Assembly (NCBI GenBank): GCA_021827945.1
Contig: JAKATW010000141.1
Coordinates: 1-45,957 of the forward strand
Direction of reading: 5' to 3'
From: Thermoplasmata archaeon
GTDB lineage: Archaea; Thermoplasmatota; Thermoplasmata; Thermoplasmatales; GCA-001856825
Length of the DNA: 45,957 nt
The position numbers were made by a program, and so were the translations under genes. Below are positions 17,900 through 27,177 of this stretch, one piece after another; positions within the stretch are counted from its first letter, which is position 1; every line of letters starts with the position of its first letter. The notes beneath the pieces are model-generated. The model was not told the DNA's origin and made no database searches. It saw only the letters and a list, made by a program, of their open reading frames with translations.

Positions 17900-20482
17900 G
17901 TGTCTGAAAGGGAAGAGGTTATCGGGTACCTAAAGAATAATCGTTATGAAAAGAAAATCTGCATCAATTGCGGAAAGACATTCTGGACACTGGATGCGGA
18001 GAGGAAGACGTGCGGTGAGGTGCCTTGCGATCCTTACTCTTTCATCGGCAATCCTCCTACATCCAGGAAGTATTCACTGGAGGAGATGAGGGAGGAGTTC
18101 CTCTCGTTCTTTGAAAAACTGGGGCACAAGAGAGTCAAGCGCTATCCAATAGTTGCAAGGTGGAGGGAAGACGTCTACCTTGTCAATGCGAGCATATATG
18201 ACTTTCAACCCCACGTCACATCTGGCAAGGTACCACCACCCGGAAACCCGCTTGTGGTTTCACAACCATGTATCAGGACTGTCGACCTTGACAATGTTGG
18301 GAAGACCGGAAGACATCTTTCTGTATTCGAGATGGGTGGTGCGAAATCGTTCAATTTTCCTGGAAAGGAAATCTATTGGAAGGATAAGGCAATAGAGCTG
18401 GCCGTAAAGTTCCTCCAGCATCTTGGCGTGAAGAAAGAGGAGGTAGTCTTCAAGGAAAAACCATGGGCCGGGGGTGGCAATGCGGGCTCATCCGTTGAGG
18501 TGATGGTCAGGGGACTCGAGGTTGCAACACTTGTATTCATGGACATGGTTGAGACTCCCGACGGGGATGTAGAGATAGACGGTATTAGATATAGGAAAAT
18601 GGACAACAGGATAGTGGATACCGGATACGGCATTGAGAGATTCACCTGGTTGTCGCAGGGTACCGATACGGTCTACGAGGCGCTATACCCTCAAATGGTA
18701 TCCGACCTGATGAACGAGATTGACCTTGGGAGGCCAGACTTCCTGAGAGAATTCATAAATGCATATGCGAGCGAGGACGGATCTGAGGTCAAGTTCCTTG
18801 CTTCGCTGGGCGCGGATGAAAGAACTAGTCTTGACAGGTTATCGAATATATACATCCTTGCTGACCATAGCAGGGCAATAACAATACTCTTGTACGATGG
18901 TCTTGTGCCATCGAACTCAAAGGCGGGCTACGTCCTCAGGATGCTGATAAGAAGGGCGTTGCTTGCAAGGAAGCGATTGGGGATGGGGTCCGATCTGTGG
19001 GACCTGGTAGATCAGCAGAAGGAGAGATTCAGCGATATTCTAGACGTGAGGCTGGAGAGCTCTGCAAGGGAGATCGTGAAGCTCGAGATTGAGAGATTTG
19101 ATGATCTGCTGGCGAAAGGAGACAGTACGATCAAAAAGTATGCGAAGGGAGGAGCCATCAAGGCAGAAGATGTTCTACTTCTCTTTGAATCGAATGGACT
19201 CCCTATCGAATACGTCAGGGAGAGATGCGAGGCACTGGGCATAAAATTCCCGGAGAAGCTCGAGAAGTCGAAAGGATTCTCCAACACCAGGAGAGAGCCA
19301 AAGGAAAAGGAACACTTCCTCAAGGGAAAATATCCGGAGACTGTAAGGTCTTACTACGAGAACGAAAGGATTTTGGAATTCAACAGTAAAGTCGTGGGGG
19401 TCGAGGGGAAATCGGTCGTCCTTGAAAACACGTATTTCTATCCCGAGGGTGGCGGACAGCCTTCGGACCGTGGAGTCATCTTGTCCTCTGGAAAGAAGGC
19501 CACAGTTGAGGATGTGAGGATTGTTGATGGAACCATAGTTCACTTAGTAGATGATGCGGAAGGAATCGCAGTTGGAGATACGGTGCACGGGTTTGTTTCT
19601 ACGGACAGGAGGAGAAGGCTGATGCAGAATCACACGGCGACCCATATAATTTTATCCTCGATAAGGGACATACTTGGGCCACACATCTGGCAGGCTGGAG
19701 CCCAGAAGGACGAAAGGGTCAGCAGGTTGGACGTGACTCACTACAGGGACATCAGTCCCGAGGAGATATCGAAGATTGAAGAGAGGGCAAATGAGATAGT
19801 GAGAATGAACCTTCCCCTTCACAAGGAGTTCGTAAACAGGAACGATGCAGAGGCCAACTTTGGCTTCACACTATTTCAGGGAGGGATACCGGACGGGAAC
19901 AAACTCAGGCTCGTCGAAATTCCTGGGGTGGACGCAGAGGGGTGCGGTGGAACGCATCTTGACTATACCGGGGAAGTTGGATACATCAAGGTAGTCAAGG
20001 TTGAGAGGATCCAGGACGGAATAATCAGATTCAACTTCGCAGCAGGCAAGTCGGCAGTAGAATACTCGAACTCACAGAGCAACCAACTTCTCGAGATACG
20101 AGAGAAAATGGGGGACGACCCAGCAAAGGCATTCGAAGCGGTCAATCACAACCTGGAGGAAACGAAGAAGGCGATAGAGTCGGGTTTCGAATATTCGAAT
20201 GTAAAGTTCGGAAATAGAGAACTAAAGATCATGGAAGTGAACGAATCTATTGCAGAATCTATATCGAGGAGTCTCTCTGGTTCGTCAGGAGTGGTTGTCT
20301 CCAAGGAGAGGATAAGGGTAGCTTCCTCGTCACCCGACATATCAGCACTGGAGATCATGCACATCCTTGAGAAGAAGGGGTTTGTCAGAGGAGGGGGAAA
20401 TAGTACTTATGCACAAGGAAAAGTTTTAAAGGAAAATATCGGTCTTAAGGATATCGAAGAGGCGATTTTCAATCACAGCTGA
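17900..20482 (+). CDS. alaS: Alanyl-tRNA synthetase (archaeal type)
   Basis: 860 aa; KICINCGKTFWTLD...TCGEVPCDPYSFIG, QPCIRTVDLDNVGKTGRHLSVFEMGG, editing domain NHTATHI, GCGGTH. Confidence 0.97.
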   Translation: MSEREEVIGYLKNNRYEKKICINCGKTFWTLDAERKTCGEVPCDPYSFIGNPPTSRKYSLEEMREEFLSFFEKLGHKRVKRYPIVARWREDVYLVNASIYDFQPHVTSGKVPPPGNPLVVSQPCIRTVDLDNVGKTGRHLSVFEMGGAKSFNFPGKEIYWKDKAIELAVKFLQHLGVKKEEVVFKEKPWAGGGNAGSSVEVMVRGLEVATLVFMDMVETPDGDVEIDGIRYRKMDNRIVDTGYGIERFTWLSQGTDTVYEALYPQMVSDLMNEIDLGRPDFLREFINAYASEDGSEVKFLASLGADERTSLDRLSNIYILADHSRAITILLYDGLVPSNSKAGYVLRMLIRRALLARKRLGMGSDLWDLVDQQKERFSDILDVRLESSAREIVKLEIERFDDLLAKGDSTIKKYAKGGAIKAEDVLLLFESNGLPIEYVRERCEALGIKFPEKLEKSKGFSNTRREPKEKEHFLKGKYPETVRSYYENERILEFNSKVVGVEGKSVVLENTYFYPEGGGQPSDRGVILSSGKKATVEDVRIVDGTIVHLVDDAEGIAVGDTVHGFVSTDRRRRLMQNHTATHIILSSIRDILGPHIWQAGAQKDERVSRLDVTHYRDISPEEISKIEERANEIVRMNLPLHKEFVNRNDAEANFGFTLFQGGIPDGNKLRLVEIPGVDAEGCGGTHLDYTGEVGYIKVVKVERIQDGIIRFNFAAGKSAVEYSNSQSNQLLEIREKMGDDPAKAFEAVNHNLEETKKAIESGFEYSNVKFGNRELKIMEVNESIAESISRSLSGSSGVVVSKERIRVASSSPDISALEIMHILEKKGFVRGGGNSTYAQGKVLKENIGLKDIEEAIFNHS

Positions 20483-20612
20483 TGAGCTTGTAACGATCCG
20501 CTCTGCGGTAAGGAAGTATTTTGCCGTTACAGGCGAAGTCAAAGTCCAGGATGGAGTATACGAATTCCGCACACTGGTAGATCCAAATCTTGAGGGAGAC
20601 TTCAAGGAGCTT

Positions 20613-22202
20613 GTGGTAGACCTGAAGGCTATAGGCTACATCCCTGTGATAGGAAAAGGAAAGGAACCAGGCTCTGACTACGTAATCTCGGTAATAAAGA
20701 GGAGGGCTTCCCATCCCTTCGGAATATGGATAAATATCGTACTTCTGGTGGCCACAATCGCTTCAACAACCTACGTGGGAGAAATACTATATGCGGGTTA
20801 TTTCGGCACTAAATTCTCATGGTTCCTCTATTTTGACGGGTTCCTATATTTCTCGCTTCCACTCCTCATTATACTTGCATCGCATGAATTTGGCCATTAT
20901 TTTGTAGCCAGAAGGAACAGGGTCGCCGCATCTCTTCCTTTCTTTATCCCCGTTCCAATACCGCCTCTTGGCACAATGGGTGCATTCATTTCTCTCAGGG
21001 ACCCACTTCCTGACAGGAAGACGCTCATCAAGATAGGCGCCGCAGGTCCGCTTGTTGGGTTCGTTATGAGCATTGTGATCGGTGTGATAGGGGCTTACCT
21101 CGGGACAATTCAGAAACCTGTAGTGGTCACAAGCTCTCAGGTGACCACCCTGATTTCACTACCCCTGATATACAACATATTTCCAATGATCCAGATCCAC
21201 AACGTTCATCCAGTTGCATTTGCGGCATGGGTCGGATTCCTGGTGACTGCGATCAACCTGTTCCCAATTGGTCAGCTCGATGGAGGGCACGTCGCCAGGG
21301 GACTACTTGGCAAGAATGCAAAGTACTTCAGTTATGCATTCATTATAATCCTCGTAATTCTCGGGATATACTATGTTTCTTGGATATTGTTCGCCATAAT
21401 CATAGTAATCCTCGGACTCACGCACCCTCCCCCGCTGAACGATATCTCAAAGCCCGGAAAGAAGGAGATAATGGTAGGCATTGTTGCGATTGCACTGGTA
21501 GCGATATGTTTTTCCCCAGTTCCTTTTGCCGAGCACGTTTCTCCAAACCTCGCAACCTCCGAACTGACCGGAGGCAACTACTTTTCCATCTACGGTAATC
21601 CCGTATTCAACAACGACAGCATGGTCCTTACGGTCAATAACCTGAACAATTACACAATACCTTTGGGCGTGACCATCAAGACACCGTCAGGTCTGTCGGC
21701 GACTCCATCGTTCAACGAGACGATGTCGCCTCTTGAAAAGGAGAGTTACAATGTCACGGTCTGGCCATCGAATAATTCCTCCCTTGGATTCTACAGCTTC
21801 TCTATCATTGTTTCTGCCTCAACCTTGAAGAAGACTTTTGACAAGAATGTGACAGTGGTTTCGCTCGATCCCAATATAACGGTGAACAATCGGAATCCCT
21901 ACTACACGGACAAGACATCAATGAATCTAACGATAAGTAACAATGGGGCTCTCGCACTCCTAGACGTTCACAAATTCAATAGTTCCTCTGATTTCTATAT
22001 CAACGCAACCGCCGGGATAGGTACTTCTGGAAATGGGACATATCTTGAGATATCTCCCAACAGGGAAATCACCATTTCCGTGGTCTTTTTCAACCTGACA
22101 CAGGCGGCAGGTGTGGTTCTAGTAAACCAGAACAACCCCTGGCAGGCCGTGATCATATTCTACATCCCGTCCAATTCCCCTCAGTATAAACTGCTGTACT
22201 AG
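20613..22202 (+). CDS. Membrane metalloprotease, M50/site-2-protease family, with C-terminal extracytoplasmic domain
   Basis: LASHEFGHYFVARRN (HExxH), NLFPIGQLDGGH; sequence after ~21520 is an Asn-rich secreted-like domain. Homologous-looking frame extends upstream to the TAA at 20427 (see finding). Confidence 0.87.
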   Translation: MVDLKAIGYIPVIGKGKEPGSDYVISVIKRRASHPFGIWINIVLLVATIASTTYVGEILYAGYFGTKFSWFLYFDGFLYFSLPLLIILASHEFGHYFVARRNRVAASLPFFIPVPIPPLGTMGAFISLRDPLPDRKTLIKIGAAGPLVGFVMSIVIGVIGAYLGTIQKPVVVTSSQVTTLISLPLIYNIFPMIQIHNVHPVAFAAWVGFLVTAINLFPIGQLDGGHVARGLLGKNAKYFSYAFIIILVILGIYYVSWILFAIIIVILGLTHPPPLNDISKPGKKEIMVGIVAIALVAICFSPVPFAEHVSPNLATSELTGGNYFSIYGNPVFNNDSMVLTVNNLNNYTIPLGVTIKTPSGLSATPSFNETMSPLEKESYNVTVWPSNNSSLGFYSFSIIVSASTLKKTFDKNVTVVSLDPNITVNNRNPYYTDKTSMNLTISNNGALALLDVHKFNSSSDFYINATAGIGTSGNGTYLEISPNREITISVVFFNLTQAAGVVLVNQNNPWQAVIIFYIPSNSPQYKLLY

Positions 22203-22271
22203 CCTGGATTCATCACCAGACATATACAGATGGCTACCTACCATTTTAATAGGAAGTGATATTTCACCAAT

Positions 22272-23708
22272 ATGGTCGATTATGACGTGATAGTTGCAGG
22301 CGCGGGAGTGTCAGGTGCCACAGCTGCAGCTATGGCAGGAAAGTTGGGAAAGAGGGTCCTGCTTATTGACAGAAACACTGCTCAAGAACCTGGGAAGAAG
22401 ACTGTATGGGGCTGGGTCTGTGGCGATGCAGTCGCGAAATCTCACATTATTTATGTTCAAAAAAATCTTGGGAACACATTCAGCGACCAGGTTCTGGGAC
22501 TGAAAGTTGATGGTGTTATTGCGCTCTCTCCAGACCTGGGCTACAAGCTACCATTTGACGGTGAGGGTTATAGCCTAGAAAGACCGCTCTTTGGCAAGGC
22601 ACTATTCGATGAGGCGATCAAGAACGGTGCGGAATTCAAGGGAAAGTTCAGCATAGAAGGACCGATCATCGAAAACAACGTGGTCAAGGGAGTCTTCGGA
22701 AAGAACGAGAAGGGAGAGGAAGAAAAGATCAGGGGGAAAATCACAATCGATGCTCTCGGAATAGCGTCTTTGCTCAGAAGGAAACTTCCAGAGAACCAGT
22801 ACATCGACAAGGAGATAGATTACGAAGACCTTGAGCTGACTGGAAGGTTCATCTACAAGACAGAAGAGCCCTTTGATGATCACAAGTACTACGATAAGAG
22901 AAACGCACTTATACACCTGAATCAGCAGATGGCTCCCGGAGGATATGGCTGGGTGTTCCCCAAAACGGATGGAAGAGTGAACGTTGGTCTGGGAGTACAG
23001 CACAGGAGCCTGGAGATCAGGAATAAGAAATTCGGCGCAACGGACAATCTGAAGTCACTCATAGAGAAGTACATCAAATGGAATCCAATCTTCAAGAAGT
23101 ACCATCTGGACAATTCTAGTAAGAATGGAGAAGGATACTGGAGTGTCAGCGTCCGGAGACAGATGGAGGGAATGGTCTACCCTGGATACATCGGGGCAGG
23201 CGACTCGATGGCATCGGCGAACCCACTGAGTGCTGGTGGAATTGGGCCCGCTCTTATTGGCGGTATACTGGCAGGTAAGGCTGCATCCACTGCGGTAGAA
23301 TCATCTGACGTCAGCCTAGAAGGGCTATGGGATTACAACGTGGATTATGTCAAGCAATATGGCAAGAGCATGGCCGGAATGGAAGTCTTCAGGATATTCC
23401 TGCAGTCGATGAACAATCAGGACATAGATTACGGGATGAAGAGTTTCATTACGTACGAAGAGGCAGTGGAGATTACCTATGGCAGAATCCCGGAGCTATC
23501 ACTGACGTCTAAGGTTGCTAAGCTTGTCAGGGGGGTGGGAGCGCTAAGGACTTTCAAGGATCTGGTCTGGACGACACAGAAGATGAAGGAGCTCAACGGG
23601 ATATACGCAAATTACCCCAATTCTCCAAAGGAATTTCCTCAGTTCAAGAAGACGGTCGTATCAATGATTGATGGAGCGAAGGCCAGGATGCCTTCGGGTC
23701 CGGTCTGA
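22272..23708 (+). CDS. Geranylgeranyl reductase (archaeal lipid saturation)
   Basis: VAGAGVSGATAAAMAGKLGKRVLLIDR...VWGWVCGDAV; GGYGWVFPKTDGRVNVGLGV; GAGDSMASANPLSAGGIGPALIGG. Confidence 0.88.
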   Translation: MVDYDVIVAGAGVSGATAAAMAGKLGKRVLLIDRNTAQEPGKKTVWGWVCGDAVAKSHIIYVQKNLGNTFSDQVLGLKVDGVIALSPDLGYKLPFDGEGYSLERPLFGKALFDEAIKNGAEFKGKFSIEGPIIENNVVKGVFGKNEKGEEEKIRGKITIDALGIASLLRRKLPENQYIDKEIDYEDLELTGRFIYKTEEPFDDHKYYDKRNALIHLNQQMAPGGYGWVFPKTDGRVNVGLGVQHRSLEIRNKKFGATDNLKSLIEKYIKWNPIFKKYHLDNSSKNGEGYWSVSVRRQMEGMVYPGYIGAGDSMASANPLSAGGIGPALIGGILAGKAASTAVESSDVSLEGLWDYNVDYVKQYGKSMAGMEVFRIFLQSMNNQDIDYGMKSFITYEEAVEITYGRIPELSLTSKVAKLVRGVGALRTFKDLVWTTQKMKELNGIYANYPNSPKEFPQFKKTVVSMIDGAKARMPSGPV

Positions 23709-23732
23709 TGAGGGTAGCGAAGTAGATTGCCA

Positions 23733-24197
23733 TCAGACAGAGTGTTTTAGGACTTTTCCCTCATTTACCTTGGACCTGCAGTATTCATACAGCGCATCAT
23801 AAAGCGGGAACTGAAGTCTCATGTTGTCGAAATCGTCATGCGATATGAGTTGGAATCCTGTTGCTGCGGCTTCAAGCCCTGCAGATTCCGGAGGGGTATC
23901 TGGTATCGATGCGTCCGCGCCCCTCACTATCCTTGCCAGTTCCAGTAGCGCACTATCATTCAAGTGGTATTTCTTAATCACAGAATCAAAGGACACGAAT
24001 TCAGAATTACCCTCCCTGTAGTGAAAGAGTTCCGCTCCAGGGACATCGAATGGGATCGCCCCAGTCTCCTCGGCTTCTTTCAAGACCCTGTCCTTAGGGA
24101 CGAAAATGAACTCCGCCTGGGGGTCCACAAATCTCTTGATCAGCCATGGGCACGCGATCCTATCCACTCTTGCCTTTTCTCTCGTGATCCATTTCAT
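23733..24197 (-). CDS. ChrB C-terminal-domain-like protein (chromate-resistance family, stand-alone)
   Basis: WITREKARVDRIACPWLIKRFVDPQAEFIFVP, GAELFHYREGNSEFVSFDSVIKKY. Confidence 0.78.
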   Translation of the reverse strand: MKWITREKARVDRIACPWLIKRFVDPQAEFIFVPKDRVLKEAEETGAIPFDVPGAELFHYREGNSEFVSFDSVIKKYHLNDSALLELARIVRGADASIPDTPPESAGLEAAATGFQLISHDDFDNMRLQFPLYDALYEYCRSKVNEGKVLKHSV

Positions 24198-24340
24198 CGA
24201 AAACTAATGAAAAAATCTTATTTAAGGAGTCCCTAGTTTTGGTGCAAGAAACTCTTATCTCGTTTGCAATTTAACATCATTCATCCCGTTCTGAGAGTGC
24301 TGCACCTATCTGAATTGATAGCTTCTTTGACTATGAAACA

Positions 24341-24347
24341 GCTATAA
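24341..24347 (+). promoter_or_regulatory. Putative TATA box of the MFS gene
   Basis: CTATAAAG about 25 nt before ATG 24370, a leaderless spacing. Confidence 0.4.
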
Positions 24348-24369
24348 AGTCCACATACATCTCCCGCCA

Positions 24370-25845
24370 ATGAATTCCAGTTTACCTGCTGCCCGCAGGG
24401 TAAATGAAAATCTGGTTCTCTCAGTCATAGTCATAGGGACAATGATGGCTTCAATAGACTCTACTATAGTGCTATTGGCCTTCCCTGCAATCACATCTGC
24501 TCTCCACTCAACAATATCAACGGTGATCTGGGTCATCCTCATTTATATGATAGTGACTGCAGTTTTCTCCACACAGTTCGGAAAGATAGGGGACTTATAT
24601 GGGAGAGCCCGGATGTTCAATCTTGGTTTTGCAATCTTCACTGTTTCTTCTTTCCTTTGCGGGATCGCTCCTACGGACGTCACGCTGATAGCTTTCAGAG
24701 CCGTACAGGCCATAGGAGGTGCCCTCATCTCATCGAATAGCGGAGCGATTATCGCCGACACCTTTCCAAGGAACGATATCGGAAGAGCATATGGGTTCAC
24801 CTCCATGAGCTGGAACATCGGAGCGTTGCTCGGAATACTGCTCGGTGGATTCATAACCACTTTCATAGGGTATCGATATATATTCTTCATCAACGTTCCT
24901 ATAGGGATAATAGCGACCATACTGGGTCTGAGGTACATAATCGACCAGAAGAAATTGAAGGACGTTCTCGACATTCCCGGGATGGCCCTTCTGGGAATTG
25001 CCATAGCACTCATATCTTATTCTGGGATAGACTATGCATCGGCCGGTTTCACGACATTTAACTTGATCCTACTTTCTGCGGGCATACTGGCGTCTATAAT
25101 TTTCATCCTGGTAGAAAGAAAGGTCAGGGCTCCGACAATAAATTTCCTAATGTTCAAGAACAAGATATTCAAGAATTCGCTACTGGCTTCACTCTTCCAG
25201 GGGTTGGGCTACATGGGAGTAACCTTCATGATCATAATGTACTTGCAGGGCGTCAGGGGTTTCTCACCTTATTACGCATCTCTCATACTTCTTCCCGCAT
25301 ACCTGGTCAGTGGGATCCTTGCACCATTCATGGGAAGACTCTCGGACAGGAAAGGGTCTATGGTCATAGCCACTTCCGGAATACTGATAATGATTGTGGG
25401 AGTTCTCATCTATATATTACTGCTGGGCACTAACTCGTCGGTCTACGTCGTCCTGATGGGCGCAGTAATAATGGGCCTGGGAGGAGCATTCTTCTGGCCA
25501 TCGAACCTGAGTGCAATCATGGCAAACGTGTCCCCGGAACTGAGGGGCGCGGCATCTGGGACAGCAAGGCTGATTGGAAGCGTCGGAATCATTGGGAGTT
25601 TCATTATCGCATTCGTTGCGGCTTCATCAGCAGTACCTAGATATTTGGCATTCGCAATATTTGCGGGGACCTCAAATGTTATAGGTGGAATCGAAAAGGA
25701 GTTCGTCAGTGGCATTCATTATTCGCTCATAGTACTGGTCGTCATGCTTGCGATATCAGGCATTTTCTCTATAACGAGGGGTGTTGAAAACAGGCACGAA
25801 CACGGGTATGAGAAGAAAGGCGAATCGGCAGGTCCATCAAAGTGA
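24370..25845 (+). CDS. MFS transporter, DHA2-like drug/multidrug exporter
   Basis: 491 aa; ASIDSTIVLLAFPAI, WVILIYMI, GKIGDLYGRARMFNLG, FRAVQAIGGALI. Confidence 0.87.
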   Translation: MNSSLPAARRVNENLVLSVIVIGTMMASIDSTIVLLAFPAITSALHSTISTVIWVILIYMIVTAVFSTQFGKIGDLYGRARMFNLGFAIFTVSSFLCGIAPTDVTLIAFRAVQAIGGALISSNSGAIIADTFPRNDIGRAYGFTSMSWNIGALLGILLGGFITTFIGYRYIFFINVPIGIIATILGLRYIIDQKKLKDVLDIPGMALLGIAIALISYSGIDYASAGFTTFNLILLSAGILASIIFILVERKVRAPTINFLMFKNKIFKNSLLASLFQGLGYMGVTFMIIMYLQGVRGFSPYYASLILLPAYLVSGILAPFMGRLSDRKGSMVIATSGILIMIVGVLIYILLLGTNSSVYVVLMGAVIMGLGGAFFWPSNLSAIMANVSPELRGAASGTARLIGSVGIIGSFIIAFVAASSAVPRYLAFAIFAGTSNVIGGIEKEFVSGIHYSLIVLVVMLAISGIFSITRGVENRHEHGYEKKGESAGPSK

Positions 25846-25913
25846 ATTCTTTTCTACTCCACTTCTCAGAGTCTACCAAATCTACAGCAATTCTTTGGGA
25901 ATTATGATATAAG

Positions 25914-26816
25914 CTAGTGAACCACTACGAACAGCAGGTAGGATAGGAGAGTTCCGGCTATCACTCCGGTGTTGAGGAATGGAAGCCCCGGTGCAGGCTT
26001 CTTGACTTTACCGAGGACGAGGTACAACATTCCCACTACACCCCCAACGAGGGGGAGTATCAGGAAGGGGTAGAAGTGGCCGATCTTTAGTCCGTAGATG
26101 GCAGATGCAACTACCATTATTCCCGGGAATGCAATATCACCGAAGCCGAGCGCCATTGCGGTGTGCCCCGGTATTCCGTCTTCCGTTATCTCTATCTTCC
26201 CTACTTGTTTTGAGAAATCAGTCGGGAAGACGAAGAGCATAGGAAGATCCCTATCAATTGCTATTTTGGCCAGCCCGATCATGTGCTTGGTCTTGTAGAC
26301 TGAAATGTAGTCGTATATGGCGAATGCGGCGAGAAAGACTGCTGCTGCCCATATACCAAGGATAAGGCCCAATACGAAGGCCATCCCAGAGGTGAGAAAG
26401 AATCCCGCAATGTTCACCACGTACCACTTGTTGTTGAAGATAAGGGCAAGGATCATGATCGCGGGTGCAGCAAATATGATGACATAGTATTCCGCAGCAT
26501 TTCGGGCTATCACAAATCCCAGATAGCTCCATGTGTAGAAAACCATCAACCCTATGACTGCCACAAAGAGCCACTTGAGAAAGTTCATTCTGTATTTCCT
26601 TGCAAGTACTATGAGCAGAACAGAGAATACTATTGCAGCTACGAGGTAGTAAACCACATAGCCGAACCCTGAAGTAGGACTGCTGGCCGATATAGATGGC
26701 TCAACCTGTAGCGCAATATCTGCAAGATATACTGCGAAAATCGAAGACAGTATAAAAAGTGCAAGACTAGTCAGCTGTGCTGCGGGGAACTCCTTAACTT
26801 CTGCCTTTTCACTCAT
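25914..26816 (-). CDS. Presenilin-like intramembrane aspartyl protease (A22 family)
   Basis: 300 aa multi-TM; AIYDYISVY (YD), MALGFGDIAFPG (GxGD), PAPGLPFLNTG (PAL-like). Confidence 0.85.
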   Translation of the reverse strand: MSEKAEVKEFPAAQLTSLALFILSSIFAVYLADIALQVEPSISASSPTSGFGYVVYYLVAAIVFSVLLIVLARKYRMNFLKWLFVAVIGLMVFYTWSYLGFVIARNAAEYYVIIFAAPAIMILALIFNNKWYVVNIAGFFLTSGMAFVLGLILGIWAAAVFLAAFAIYDYISVYKTKHMIGLAKIAIDRDLPMLFVFPTDFSKQVGKIEITEDGIPGHTAMALGFGDIAFPGIMVVASAIYGLKIGHFYPFLILPLVGGVVGMLYLVLGKVKKPAPGLPFLNTGVIAGTLLSYLLFVVVH

Positions 26817-27149
26817 ACCTCTCCTCAGATTTATTGAGGACTGTTATCGAGTTCACGATAAATGCTTTCCTCTCAACATTCATGGAAGTCTGATGAAGTG
26901 ACACAGAACTGCCATATGACAAAAGATTATTTCCGTCACAGTCACTAGAACCAGCAATGGCATTTATCCTATATAATCGATCGTGTGATTATTATTCATT
27001 GTGAAATCCAGTTGGATGTGAGCTAGGTAGAGAATGACCAGAATCAAATCCTAACTTCAAAGAGCTCTACTAAATCCCCTTAATTCCATAGAGATTTCAG
27101 TTGATCGAATCATCGAGTTCCAGATGCATTATACTAGGTACTGATAAAT

Positions 27150-27177
27150 TAATAATAAATTAAAAAAGAAAAAAAAT
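27150..27177 (-). terminator. Oligo-T terminator region after the SBP gene
   Basis: Transcribed (minus) strand reads a long T-rich tract immediately after the stop codon at 27178. Confidence 0.5.

Noticed and set aside
24543-25013. 156-aa minus-strand ORF
   Set aside because: Antisense shadow of the MFS transporter
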